A DNA stretch of 64,000 bases from Tetracentron sinense (taxonomy: Eukaryota; Streptophyta; Magnoliopsida; Trochodendrales; Trochodendraceae): assembly GCA_015143295.1 (NCBI GenBank), contig CM026557.1, positions 40,991,965 through 41,055,964 of the forward strand, given 5' to 3'. Position 1 is the first letter of the stretch. Each line of letters starts with the position of its first letter. Made by a program: the position numbers and the translations under genes. The notes beneath the pieces are model-generated. The model saw only the letters and a list, made by a program, of their open reading frames with translations. It did no database searches and had not been told where the DNA came from. Below are positions 33,016 through 45,619 of this stretch, in pieces.

Positions 33016-34145
33016 ATGAACAAGATGCCAGCTCAAATTTCCATTCTCGGTTTGCTCTTATCTTCCCAATTACATCGTAAGACCTTACTGAAAGTTCTAG
33101 ATGAGGCTCAAGTTCCGTCGGATATCTCTCTGGAAGGCGTGGAAAAGGTGGTAGGTAACATCACGGCCCTTACCACAATCAATTTCGATGAGGAAGAATT
33201 AGGTCCCGAAGGGACCAATCATGCAAAGGCACTACACATTACGGTGTTGTGCAACGAAATGATTATGGCAAGAGTCTTGATTGATAATGGGTTAGCCCTA
33301 AATGTATGCCCACAAGTCACCATCCAAAGTCTTGGAATTAGTGAAGAAAATATCAAACCTAATGGGATGACTATCCGTGCTTTTGACAGCTCTAAGAAGC
33401 AAGTTATAGGTGAGATTGATTTAGAAGTGACCATAGGCCCACATAATTTTGATATCACCTTTAGGGTGGTAGACATTCAGGCTACCTTTAATCTCTTACT
33501 TGGCCATCCCTGGCTCCATTCGATCGGGGCAGTTTCATCGTCCCTCCATCAAAGATTAAAATATATCAAGGACGATGAGGTTATCACAATTCTCGCAGAA
33601 AACATGCCCTCGATTAGACACCAGTCTGATATCCTTTCATTAATTTGGAATATCCAAAGGAGGTCCCCGGGTTTCATTAATTTGAATTCACTTCGGTGAA
33701 CAATATACCCCGGATGCAAGAATTGATGGAGCCAGGAAGCATTGATGTTAATGCCATGTTGACAAGAATAATGACTAACCAGGGCTATCTGGAAGGTAGA
33801 GGCTTAAGCCGAAATCTTCAAGGGATTATCACTCCTCTAATACCAAAATCCTCACCCCTTAGGTTTGGTTTAGGGTATAAGCTAACTGTCGAAGAGCAAA
33901 TCAAAAAATCTAAAGAATTGAAAATGGCAAGGCTTGATGAGTCCCAGAAAGGCTTGGGAAGGATCCCTCACAATAGGGAAACCTTCCCCTATCCATCCTA
34001 TGTCATTCGGCCTGAGCCGGAAAGTCAACCAAAGGGTAAAGTTGAATCAGAACATGATGAAATATTTGATTTATCATTTCTCTTTAAAGAAGTGACATTA
34101 AATGGTTCTAACTCCTCTATGATGTTTAGTGCTTCAGGACCATAG
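33016..34145 (+). pseudogene. Protease and linker region of the Tat element (broken)
   Basis: A retropepsin-like segment is visible: ITVLCNEMIMARVLIDNG with the DNG active-site triad typical of Tat, then LNVCPQVTIQSLG, and FNLLLGHPWLHSIGA, the conserved GHPW(L)H end of plant Ty3 proteases. The following part (33696-34145) has MNNIPRMQELMEPG and a SPLRFGLGYK segment, as in Tat polyproteins between protease and RT. It would cut the polyprotein. Broken. Confidence 0.75.
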
Positions 34146-34731
34146 GAAATTTCAAATGAGGAAGAGCAAGATGGTTGTGAGATAATGATGGTCAATGATC
34201 GGAGAGATGATGAACAGGAGAGATCAATTTGTCCATTGCGAGCTAATGAAACACTCAAAAATTGGGAAATAGTTTCCCGATGGTGCCCAGCCAACCGCGG
34301 TGAGAATACCAGAATGGCCCCTGAATCAATTTTGCAACGGTGCCCAGCCAACCGCGGTGAGAATACCAGAATGGCCCCTAAATCAATTTTGCAATGGTAC
34401 CCTGCCAACCATGGTGAGAATGCCGAAATGGCCCTTAAAAAAAAAGTTTGTTAAATGAAGGATCGCTACCAAGGGATGGGCCTTCGTCCTTGGCTAGAGT
34501 TAATTTAGAAGGTCGTTTTATAAAAAACCAAAAATATATTTTTCGTTTTCCTAGTCAACTACTCATGCATGGGCCTTCAACCTCGGGTAGCATTAATTTA
34601 GGTCACCTTTCAAAAAATCAAAAAAATATTTTCAGTTTTCCTAGCCCTAGTTATTTTCAAGAAAAACCCAAAAAAAAATCTTTAAAGAATTTGGAAAAGA
34701 AGATGTAATTGGGGCAAAAACAGACGAGCTC
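34146..34731 (+). other. Linker between protease and RT of the Tat element
   Basis: Contains three near-identical ~57-bp repeats (GCCAACCGCGGTGAGAATRC, at about 34292, 34349 and 34406) and lysine-rich coding remnants. No known domain. Confidence 0.5.
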
Positions 34732-36336
34732 ATGGAGCACGAAGACGAGGGTGATGAAGAAGATTTGGAGCCTCCAAAAGAGATTCTAGATCTTTTGGAA
34801 CGTCATGAAAAGGGTGTTCAGCCTAACATAGAAGAGACCGAGTCAATAAATCTTAGTACTGAGGAAAAACCCCAAGTAGTAAAAATCGAAACTCAACTCA
34901 CCACCCAGCAGCGAGCCGATCTGATTGATCTTCTGAAGGAGTACAAGGATGTTTTTGCCTGGTCATACGAGGACATGCCGGGACTTGATACAGATTTGGT
35001 TGTACACTGGCTCCCACTCATTCTTAAAGCTAAGTCGGTCAAGCAGAGATTAAGGAGACTCCAACCTGAATGGACCTTGAGGATCAAAGATGAAGTCATG
35101 AAGCAGTTCCAAGCAGGTTTTCTCATAGTTTCCTCATCTCCAGAATGGTTAGCCAATGTGGTTCCAGTGCCAAAGAAAAACGGAAAAGTTCGGATGTGCG
35201 TTGACTACCGTTATCTGAACAAAGCAAGTCCCAAGGATGACTTCCCCCTCTCTCATATCGACATCCTCATCGACAATACTGTATGCCATAAAACACTCTC
35301 CTTCATGGATGGTTTTTCAGGGTATAATCAGATAAAAATGGCTGAAGAAGACAGGGAGAAGACTGCTTTCATAACTCCTTGGGGGACCTTTTGCTACAAG
35401 GTGATGCCATTTGGACTCAAGAATGTCGAAGCTACGTACCAACGTGTAATGACTACCTTGTTTCATGACATGATTCATAAAGAGGCTGAGGTATATGTGG
35501 ATGATATGATCATCAAGTCACCGAAAGGGGAAGATCACCTTATTAATTTAAGGAAATTATTTAAGCGGCTGAGGAAGTTTCAACTACGACTGAATCCTGC
35601 AAAATGTGTGTTCGGGGTATCTTCAGGAAAATTACTCGGTTTCATCGTTAGCCAAAGAGGGATAGAAGTAGATCCGGTAAAAGTGAAGGCGATAATCGAA
35701 ATGCCAGCTCCCAAATTAGGAAAGGAAGTACGTGGTTTTCTGGGAATGCAATACATCAGTAGGTTCATATCCCAACTGTCACCCATTTGTGAACCCATCT
35801 TCAAGCTCCTCAGAAAGAACCAACCTAAAGAATGGAATGAAGAATGTCAACAAGCCTTTGATAAGATCAAGAGCTATCTACTTAATCCACCCGTATTGGT
35901 GCCCCCTACACCTGGCCGACCTCTACTAATGTACCTATCGATTTCTGAGAACTCTATGGGATGTGTACTGAGGCAGCACGATGAGACCGGAAGGAAGGAA
36001 AGAGCTATCTACTATCTCAGCAAAAAGTTCACTAATTATTAGACGAGGTACTCAACACTTGAAAAGACTTGTTGTGCATTGGTCTGGGCCTCACAACGCG
36101 TAAGACACTACATGTTGAGCCACTCAACTATGCTAATAGCTCGGATGGATCCTTTCAAGTACCTTTTTGAGAAGCCCTCACTCACAGGGCAGACGGCACG
36201 ATGGCAAATGCTTCTCTCTGAATTTGACATTACTTACATGACCCAGAAGGCGATCAAAGGGCAAGCCATTGCGGATCACTTGGCAGGTCATCCACTACCA
36301 GACTATGAACCAATGAAAACCAACTTTCCAGATTAA
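34732..36336 (+). pseudogene. Reverse transcriptase and RNase H of the Tat element (broken)
   Basis: RT blocks in order: VPVPKKNGKVRMCVDYRYLN, FMDGFSGYNQI, AFITPWGTFCYKVMPFGL, the catalytic YVDDMI and GKLLGFIVSQRGIEVDP. The connection follows (VRGFLGMQYISRFI) and then the first RNase H (GRPLLMYLSISENSMGCVL, YYLSKKFTNYETRY..EK). All catalytic boxes are recognisable. The enzyme would copy the element RNA to DNA. Broken. Confidence 0.85.
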
Positions 36337-36390
36337 GCCATCCTATTCATGACTGGTGAAGAAGAAGAAGAATCAAAGGCCAACTGAAAA

Positions 36391-36780
36391 ATGTATTTTG
36401 ATGGAGCGGCAAACAAGCATGGATATGGGGCAGGTGCAGTTCTGGTTTCTCCCGAGGGCAAACAAATTCCTGTTGCGGTAAAGATGAAGTTTGAATGCAC
36501 AAACAATGTTGCTGAATATGAAGCCTGCATCATCGATCTACAAGCAGCTATGGACTTGAACATTAAGCAATAGATGTTTTCGGTGACTCTACTCTCATTA
36601 TCTTCCAGGCTATAGGTGATTGGCAAACAAGGGATTCTAAGTTAATTCCTTACCATGAGTACTTGGACGACTTCAGTGATAATTTCGAGCACATCACATT
36701 CACTCATTTGCCGAGGATGGAGAACCGATTCGGAGATGCCCTAGCCACCCTAGCCTCGATCATCGACATTCTTGAAGGGG
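36391..36780 (+). pseudogene. Second, archaeal-type RNase H of the Tat element (broken)
   Basis: The block reads YFDGAANKHGYGAGAVLVSP, NNVAEYEACIIDLQAAMDL and later LPRMENRFGDALATLAS, the aRNH fold that only Tat-lineage plant elements add after their own RNase H. The first aspartate and the AEYEA glutamate are visible. Broken. Confidence 0.8.
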
Positions 36781-36830
36781 TCGACATCTGACCAATTGAG
36801 ATTGAGGTTAGGGATGAACCAGCCCACTGC

Positions 36831-38130
36831 ATGCCAATCGAAGAAGTCGTAGAAGGTGAGCCCAACGGAAGGCCGTGGTACCATGACATAAAGCAATATC
36901 TAGAAGATCATACGTTCCCATTGGATGCCAATACCAATGATCGACGAACCCTTCAAAGATTAGCCGGACAATTCTTTCTGAGTACTGGGAATCTCTACAA
37001 AAAGACTTTCAATCACATACTCCTTCGATGTGTGGATTCGAAAGAAGCAGAAAAGATTGTTGAAGATGTCCATGAAGGGATTTGAGAACCACACATGAAC
37101 GGTCACATGTTAACCAAGAAGATCTTGAGATTGGGCTATTACTAAACAACCATGGAGCGTGACTGCAACGAACATGTGAGGAGATGTCACCTTTGCCAAA
37201 TTTATGCCAACAAGATTCAGGCCCCGGCCTCAGAACTCCACAATATGACGACTCCTTGGCCTTTCTCCATGTGGGGCCTGGATGTCATTGGGCCAATTAA
37301 TCCGAAGGCATCAAATGGGAACAGGTTCATATTGGTCGCAATTGATTATTTCACGAAGTGGGTAAAAGCAGCTTCCTATGCCAATGTGACAAAGAGTCAA
37401 GTGGTAAAATTCATAAAGAGGGACATCATTTGCAGATATGGGGTTCCGAGTCAGATCATCATTGACAACGCCAAGAATTTCAAAAACAAACAAATGACGG
37501 CATTATGTAAGCAGTTCAAGATAACTCACCACAACTCAACTCCATACCGTCCTCAGATGAATGGAGCGGTAAAAGCAGCTAACAAGAACTTGAAGCGTAT
37601 TATTGAGAAGATGGTCGTTACCTACAAAGATTGGCATGAAATGTTACCATTTGCACTCCATGCATACAGAACCTCAATCTGAACATCAGTAGGGGCAACT
37701 CCTTTTTCATTAGTGTATGGCATGGAGGCTCCTATTAAAGTTGAAATACCGTCACTCAGAGTACTCATGGAAGCTGAGCTCAAAGAAGCAGAATGGGTAC
37801 AGGCCTGGTTCGACCAACTTAATTTGATTGAAGAAAAGAGATTGAATGCCATATGTCATGACCAATGACCAATGACCAATGCTACCAAAGGAAAATGGCC
37901 AGAGCTTATTCAAAGAGAGTCAGACCACGGGAATTCAAAGAAGGTGACTTAGTACTCAAAAAGATGTTGTCACATTAGACTGATGCACGAGGGAAATTCA
38001 AGCCCAACTATAATGGTCCATACGTGGTCAGAAAAAGCACTGTCTGGAGGAGCCCTCATATTGGCAGAAATGGATCAAGATGATCTCCCTGAGCAGGTCA
38101 ATTCAGATTCAGTCAAAAGGTATTATGCAT
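36831..38130 (+). pseudogene. Integrase of the Tat element (broken)
   Basis: Zinc-binding end: HVRRCHLCQIYANKIQAPAS. Core: PWPFSMWGLDVIGPINPKAS with the first catalytic D, then FTKWVKAASY, PSQIIIDNAKNF with the second D, and HNSTPYRPQMNGAVKAANK, where the usual NGQ/E region is altered. Remnants of the C-terminal domain run to about 38130. Integrase would insert the DNA copy. Broken. Confidence 0.8.
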
Positions 38131-39420
38131 AACTCAACTCTGTAGGAACATGGTTAGAATTAAAATGAAGAGAGGCCTTCTTTGTTCTAACCCCCATAAT
38201 TTGTCTAGTCATCCTTTTTGCTTAGCCCTTTGAGCCTGTAAATCCTATTCACCCGACAATGACATTGGTTGCACCCCATACTGGGGCATTTTTGGGGAAA
38301 AGAAAAGTCAAATCAATCACGTCAAGGAAAGACATCCGATTTCCTTATAATGGGGCAATTTTATTCGATTTAAAGATTCATGTCACTTCAGTGCCCTTAC
38401 ACTGGGGCAGTTTTTATACCTCCTCTAAAAACATTAAAAAAATTTAAAAAAAATCGAATAGCCCCAAACTAAGAAGAAAATGGAGCAAAGACCAACAAGG
38501 ATCCCCAAAGCAAACAAATGTCATACCTGATCCTAATGTGTGCGGAAATTTTTGAGCCTTATCCATTCGTTTCAAAAACCCCAACCACAACCCATGTTTC
38601 GTCCTACTACTAAGTCTTCTCCGATTAATGACGGCCATAAATACTAAGATTTGAAATTATGCATGATCTCTTCCTCCTGGCAAGGATGGGCAAGATTACT
38701 TGAGAGAAGACCATAAAGGAAAGCATGATATGAAAGGGCACAATGAAAATCCGAAAGTGCGTTATGAGTAAAAACATCATATCATGGCAAGAATCAATTG
38801 CCACGGGCTTGGTGAAAACTCCTCAGGGCACCAATGAGCAAAAATTACGTGGGCCAGACTTGGTGAAAACCGTAACAGGCACTAAGGGTAAAAGAGGCAT
38901 GAAAAAAAAAAGGGAGAAAATGGTGTCTACTTTGTTCCGGTCAGGGGTCAACACGAGCAACAAGAATTTTCAAGCCCGGCGATTCTTACTTACAACTACT
39001 TAGGATAATTCAAGGTATTCACGGTGAAGTTGCACAAGGTAATTCTGTATTAGTTTGAATACCATTAAAAAATGATGTGTCAACATATATATCTTCTCAT
39101 CCAAATTCTTGAAGGGTTTTTTTAAATAAAAAAAAGTTGTGTGCTTGCATGATGCTCGAACTACGTCGGTCTGATTCCCATCTTCAGGGATACGTAGGCA
39201 ACTATCATAGGTGTGACCCCATTAATGAAAAGATTTTTGGTTTGTTTCTTTTCTTTTTTCCTATTTATTGCATGAAAAAAAAAAAGTAATATTTTTGGTC
39301 GATGATGAAAATTCTCGAAATAACAATTCCTTTATTGCTTAAAGTAGAATTCTAAGACCCATAAATATGAAAAAAGAAAAAACAATATTTTCTCTAGAGG
39401 GTATTATCAAACTATAAGGC
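38131..39420 (+). other. Post-integrase spacer of the Tat element
   Basis: No gene is supported. Two GGGGCA-containing segments repeat near 38283 and 38351 (ACTGGGGCATTTTT, AATGGGGCAATTTT) and again at 38402. A CTACGTCGGTCTGATTCCCATC..TACGTAGGCA segment (39160-39200) resembles a conserved Tat spacer motif; a similar GGTCTGATCTCA..TACGTAGACA occurs at 32550-32575 in the solo LTR. Confidence 0.5.
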
Positions 39421-39520
39421 AAGTCCTAAAGCCTCAATTTGAATCTGAAGAAGCTCCGCCTTGGTCCTTCAACTTCTGCTGAAGTCGAGCCAGCTCCGCG
39501 TTCAAGTTAAAGATCACTTC

Positions 39521-41007
39521 CTAGTTAGTAGACTTTTTCACACCAATGAGATTCTGGAAATATTGAAAGTCCTCATTCACAGTTTCTAAAATATCAACTT
39601 GAGCTTTCAATTCCTTTATACAATCCTGATATGCAGCAGCTTCACTCCCCATTTTGATAACCTCGACTTTCAAACCGGCATTCTCCACAAGTAGGGAAGT
39701 AACCTTTATTTCTAACTCTTTATATGATGGCTGGTCATCAATAAGTGGATCATTCATTGGCTCTTTTTTCTTTTCACCTATGCAGGAACGCGAAGGAGAA
39801 ACATAAGGAGGGTAGCAGTCACCAAACCATCTAATATACTCAATCGTGGCCAAAGAATCCAATAATCACTGAAAGTGTTCCTCACTCTAGATTTCCACCC
39901 AACAAGAAGGCGAGATATGAGTTTTTCAGATGAGGGCCCAAACTCGACCACATCCTTTATGACTTCGATGAAGGGGATGTCTTAGGTGCGCCCAAATTGC
40001 CGAACTACCCGAGTTGGGAGATAATGGCTGGAACCCCTGAGATCAAGTAGCATGAGGTGATGTTTTCCAGATGTACCTGAGATGATCGCTACAACATGAA
40101 GCCAAGAGCACTTCCACACCAGCATGTCCAAAGACAACAAGACAAGTTGATCGAACCACATCTCTAGACTATCCAGAAAATGAGGAATTTCACTGAAAGA
40201 GCAATGCAACTGGATCAAGTCCTGTCGCATGAAAACCGGAGTAGCAAGGGGGTTGCAGAACTTGAGATGCTCCAGGAGTCATATCTGTAGCAAGGAAATA
40301 CACCCTCTGAAGAAGCCACCTCTTTTCTGGACACATCGATCTAAAGCCCTAAAGGTCTCAGCAAGCAGCATAGGGATGAAGGAGTGACCGGTCATTATCT
40401 ACTCAACTACTTCCAACACTTGCATGTCGATGAATTTGAAGCTCAGAGGAAATAATACATGCCCTACAACTACAAGAGCCAAGGCACGAAAGCGATACTG
40501 AGGCCAAGAGCCCGAAAGGCCCACGAATGAGGGAGTACTAATCCAACTGGGATTCCTCGGAGAGAAGTAGTCCACCAAAAACTTCAAAGAACATCGAAAG
40601 TAATTTTCCTCACCATCCAACTTTTCGAGAAAGCCCCGCTTCACCCCGAGAAAGGAAGATGTCTTACTTTTCCAACTAGCCCGATAAGAATGAAGAACAA
40701 TTTTATCTTGATCGAAGGGTACTGACAATAATCTCCCATATTCTTCCAAAGTTGAGCTAAGTTCAAAAACCTCGAGCTTGAAAACGTAGAATTCCGGGCT
40801 CCAACACCCCAAAGCAGCCTCAACAAGGTGGTCATTGATTTTTACGTCGAAAAGAGAAGCCACATTACCTAACCTCAGTTTCTGGAAGGCCTCTTGCTCC
40901 GATGAATCCAAGGAGTCCAACCACCGCTTTAGTTTTTTGTCGTAGTGCCGATGATTCTCTAGATTGGGCAAAGTCTGAAAAGTGAAGGCTGAGTCGTCGT
41001 TGCCCAC
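39521..41007 (-). CDS. Antisense DUF7745-like gene block inside the Tat element
   Basis: The main open block (41007-40399, 202 codons) reads DKKLKRWLDSLDSSEQEAF near its start. It continues with TLEEYGRLLSVPFDQDKIVL, SWISTPSFVG and RALALVVVGHVLFPLSF, the pattern I recall for DUF7745, a plant-only domain often found with retrotransposons. Further blocks on the same strand are at 40230-39982 and at 39862-39521; the latter is a probable coiled coil (KAQVDILETVNEDFQYFQ). It lies opposite to gag-pol, between integrase and the PMD block. As part of the element it is treated as a fossil; whether it is expressed or whole is unknown. The DUF7745 name rests on memory of the pattern. Confidence 0.55.
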
Positions 41008-41882
41008 AAACGGAGGGTTCCATTGCGTCCGGATGGGTCAGAAAAGTCTTCGATCGAAGTTTCAAAGCCTTCAAACAACAGGTTTCGAAGCAGGGAATTT
41101 TCGCGCAGAATAAAACACAGTTCGGAACTATATTTTGTTCGCAGGTTTTTATAAGAAATACTTCAGTATTCGTGCCTTTTCAAACGGCACGGGACCAAAA
41201 AGTAAAATAAAGTTGCACTTCGCCGTTCTAAAAGGTGCGGGCAGTAATTCTGTCCGAAAACAGTACCTTCTATTTTGTTGCAACGCGCAACTGCGCAAAT
41301 TGCTGCACATGCTTTGGGTACCTGTTACAAGGGAGTATTTTATACATTCATGCAAATCTCCAAGGCCTCTGGCCATTCCCATTTGCCAAAAGTTTCCATA
41401 AAAGATTTCTAATTAATAAATTCATGTTTACATCACAGGAAACTTTACAAAAGGAGTCTAAATAAAAAAAATAAAGAAAAGAAATTCCTAATCTACTCTC
41501 CAGGCCTCGAGCTTTGAACCATAGCGCGCTCAAGCGTCCGCTAGTCATCCTCATCGTCCTGCCAAGAGAGAAACAGGGAGTAAAACTATATAAAGAATTG
41601 TTTTATCAAGAACAATTAATAAGCATACTTATTAACTGAATACTTTACCTGTGCAGGACTCGCCTCGAAATCAAAGCTCATGCCTGGACGAGGCTGACAC
41701 TGCAAGACCAAACAAGGTAAATATCAAGCAATAGCGATGCAAAAAACTGAATCAAAGTCAAGGATATTTTACCTGGTAAGGGGGGACCACCTCAAGAGTG
41801 ACTAAAGGATCCTCGAAGGTCGCAAACCGTCCTCTCAGACACGCCTGGAAAAAAAAAGAATGGGCCAGATAAATTGTTGCTA
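41008..41882. other. Spacer between the two antisense blocks
   Basis: Short AT-rich tracts and no supported gene. It could hold the promoter of the DUF7745-like block and the 3' end of the PMD-like block. Small GT-AG-like segments around 41570-41830 on the minus strand suggest more PMD-side exons, not proven. Confidence 0.35.
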
Positions 41883-43774
41883 TCATTTCAAAAGAAAATG
41901 AGAACTCACAATCTCCTCCGTCAATCCTTGGTTATCCTCCTCCAAGACAGCGAGTAGCGGTCTCTGCAAAAGAAATGACAAAGTTAGAGAAACAAGATTA
42001 AAAACAACAGGCAAGAGATACTCAACTAAAAGAAAGCTCACCATTTGAAAGTACTTCTCGACCAACTTGCCCTCAACCTCGGTGGCCCTAGCTCGAGTAG
42101 AAAAAGGGCACATGATGGGACCGATGGACACTATCCGGAGCCAAGATAGATAAAAAGAGTGATCCACGACCTCACCAACCAGATGATGGACAGCGACACC
42201 CGCCATGCGTAGCTGCTCCATGAAGGCATCCTGAGCTAATACCGGCGTCATCTCAGAGGGGGGGGGAAAGAGGAATCCGAAATTCCCCATCACTCTGATG
42301 GAGAACCCGCTCTCCCAAGAAGTACTCACCGATCCCAAAGTAAGAGAAGGTCACACGTCGACCCATGAAACGCCTCACCCCTCTGCAAGAGAGCTGGATC
42401 ATGTCACCAAAGTCGGAGTAGGGCTGAAGAGTCACCTGCATTCAAAGTGACAAGTGGGATAAGCTGAAGATGGACAAAGGACAACTGTTGTCAATAAAGC
42501 CAAGTATAGACTTACCCTTTTCAAAGTCAAATGGTCCAACTCCTCTCTAGCCTTCTCTAGGAGATGGTTATCAACTTTAGAGGAGGGCGCGCTCCACCGC
42601 GATGATCGTGGGAAAGAAGTAATGTTCGGAATCTTCAAGCTCGGGCGGAATGGATCCAAGTACTCGTGAGCCCACATCTGAAACAAGCCATGAGTTAGGA
42701 AGAGCAATGAATCAATACAAGAGAAAAACAAATAGCAAAAAAGGGGTACCTCGAGAAAATGGTAAAAGAAGCGGACCAATCGACCTCCCCCACGGGAAAC
42801 TCGCTGAAGCCCTGCCAAGATGCTAGCGTATATGGCTCCTCCCCAATCAAAGGTGTCAAAACGATCGATGGGATCCATCAGGGATAGGAAGCTAGTCTCT
42901 ACGTATGAGTGATCAGTCATGAAGAAGCAGGAACCCAAGACATAGAAGGAAGATCCGGAGCACACTGGTGAATAAGGGGGAATTGAGGTCAATGGCAGTA
43001 ATATCTGTATCCTCCAAAAGACTGGCCAACCAGGAAAGCTTCACCTTGCCCACTTCCCAGGCACTATCCGCAGCTACGGACTCTGGCGAGACCCCCATCA
43101 AGCTAGCAGCCCGATCCATGGTAATGACGGAGAGAGGCGGAATCACCTCGCCGACAATCGGAATCCCCGTCAGCATAACAAAATCAAGAGGAGTGATAGC
43201 CAACTCACAGCAGGGAAAATGGAACGTGTTGGTCTCCCCGAACCATCTCTCACAGAGAGCAGCAACCAGCCTCTGATCACTCTGAATCCAAGGGATAGTC
43301 AAGAAGGGACCAAGCGGGGTCCTCCCTAGTGCATCTCTCAAAGAAGGAGATGCCCTCTGGTAAAGTGTACGGACGGGCTTCCACGAGCACCTCCAGCCCG
43401 TGATAGGTGATCTCTGCAAAAAGTCAAAGAGAAAGGTAAAAGCTTAATCATATGCAGCCGCAGGCAAAGGTAATTGACTAACTTCGAAAAAATTCTACAT
43501 TGTTTACCTCTTGAGTTCAGCAAATTGCCGAGATATGACCCCCTAGGCCATTCAGAAGCGGTGTATCAGGAACTCCCAGTACCACAGGCACGAGATCAGA
43601 GCCCGACTTCTTCCTACCCCTTGAAGAGGTAGCCCCAGCCCCACTGGAACTCGCACCTACCTGCGAGCTTTCCCTCGGCTGCTCCTCCACATCCGTAGGT
43701 GGAACATAATCCTCATCTATCTGTGTGCGAGCTGAGGAGGATTCCCCGATCTTCATTTTCTTCGGTCTACCCAT
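41883..43774 (-). CDS. Antisense plant-mobile-domain (PMD)-like gene block inside the Tat element
   Basis: Consecutive open blocks on the minus strand. 43774-43517 starts MGRPKKMKIGESSSAR, a basic, serine-rich N-terminus. 43419-42913 holds the PMD core: LVAALCERWFGETNTFHFP, then CCELAITPLDFVMLTGIPI and the ISxxWL-like KVKLSWLASLLED. 42992-42432 and 42338-41883 contain DWGGAIYASILAGLQ and a region with HLVGEVVDHSFYLSW. The spacing suggests introns. PMD (PF10536) occurs in the Arabidopsis MAIN/MAIL silencing proteins and in transposons. Its presence antisense in a Tat element fits the known extra ORFs of that lineage. Treated as part of the element fossil; expression unknown. Confidence 0.65.
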
Positions 43775-45619
43775 ACCTGCATCAAAGAGGAATACAATTA
43801 TACCAACATTTGTTATTTTGCTGAAAATTAAAATATGATATTCCTAACATGCATTTCCAATTAAGAACATGATGAACAGGAAATCAAAATAACAAATAAG
43901 GACAACAGGTATGGTTCTAAACTTGTGATACTTTGAGACTACATAATGCATAAACTAACAAAGAGAATTTTCATTACATACAGGAATACAGATGGCCACA
44001 AATGCACGAGAATAATTCAACAGGGTCATTTTCAGAAAGTCAAAGTTAAAATTGAAAGCTTAAATTTTAAGAGAAGTGCTCAGGCTTTACAGGTCCTGTG
44101 GATATACGTCAACTGCAGTCCAAGGCATCTGCAATGGGAAGGTAGCGTAATTGCTGTGGACTGTGACACTGTTACAGACCTTCTTGGAACCATTCAAAAG
44201 GTCTTTGAGGTTGCAGGAAAAGACAGGACTGCATGCCCTACGGGATTTATATTATCAACCTCTTTGAAAATATCCGAGATACACTCTCTTATGATCTCAA
44301 GAGGCCTAAGTCCTACTGATCTTGATCTGCAATAGTGCTAGTGATCTCTACTACCCATCTTTGAACAATGAGGACAACCTTTTGGGGCTTCCCTTGTGAG
44401 TAACTTAAATTGTGCACGTTGAACACCGTTGGAGGGAAGTATTCGGTGAGGGTTATGCATGCATAAAATCGTGGATGGGATCATGCACACACGGTTCAAA
44501 GAAAGAAAAAGGAAATATACAGGTTACAATTTTCATGGAGTTAATGCATCAAGATGAGGGGCAAAGATCACCAAAGTATGAAGCAAAGTTGAAAAAATGG
44601 GGGGCAAATGGAAAAAGGATTCATGCATAAAGAAGAAGAAGATTTCAAGGGTTTAAAGCATCAAAGTTAGAGAAATTTTCAAAATCTGGGCTACAAAAGA
44701 GGGATTTTACATGTTTTACCTATAATCCAAGCAAGTGCCCAAGGAAATTTGAGAAAATCACTCCAAAATCGAAGAGCCCGAAGTGAAATTGCAAAGGGGA
44801 GGGTTTTGGATGCCCTAGAAACACCAAAACAGCCCCAAAACGCCCGAAATGGAGGTGTCGCCAGAAAAAGGGGAGGTTCACCGGAGAAAACTGCCGGAAA
44901 AGGGGGAGGTTCACCGGAGAGGAGAAGATGTCTCCAAATGGGGGAGCAAATCACCGTAGGGGACCACAAAGGAAAGTGAAGAATAAAAGAAGAAGAAAAG
45001 AAAAGAAAAGAGAGTGGGGCCTGACGTAGGAGGAGTCATACAGACTCCTCGCCGTCCAGAACGCTGCGGCCAAAAAAAAAATCCCTTTTTGCAGCGGATA
45101 AGCGCGCCCGGCTCGCCCACCTACGGCCAATCAATGACCGTCTGGTTGAGGGGGTCACGCTATAAAGTAAACTTTAAGTTTGATTTATCGAATTTAATGA
45201 GTATGCCAATTAACGATATGGTTTATCCCATAGCCACAACCGTTAGATTCCTCATTTTGGATTCAATGAAATGATTCGTACATTTCGAAGTTAAATTAAA
45301 GATTTAAAGAAGAAATTTTGGAAAAAATTATTTGAAAATCTCTTTTCACATCATTCTACTTTGCACATGCTTGGATCAAGCCTGTGAGGGGGATCGGGGT
45401 ACCATGAGAAGGCCCACGTGTCGGACCCATCTCCGTTTCTTACCACTCTTTTTCACTAAGATTTCAAATTGTTTTGATAAAATGAATTTTTAAAGTATTT
45501 AAAATAACTTCAAGGGGTGTACAAACAAGGGGTGTACAAATAATTTCCACATGCAAAATAGGCTTATGTCTATTTTTCTTTGTCGTTCTTTGCGAGCAAA
45601 TCCGGCAAAGAGAGGCAGC
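43775..45619 (+). other. Region between the PMD-like block and the 3' LTR
   Basis: No gene is supported. The minus strand just right of 43774 would be the promoter side of the antisense PMD block. Two GGGGGAGGTTCACCGGAGA repeats are at about 44869 and 44903. The purine-rich GGCAAAGAGAGGCAGC directly before 45620 is the likely polypurine tract. Confidence 0.5.

Noticed and set aside
44691-44979. Overlapping ORFs before the Tat 3' LTR
   Set aside because: They arise from two short GGGGGAGGTTCACC repeats, with no family likeness. Kept only as non-coding element DNA.
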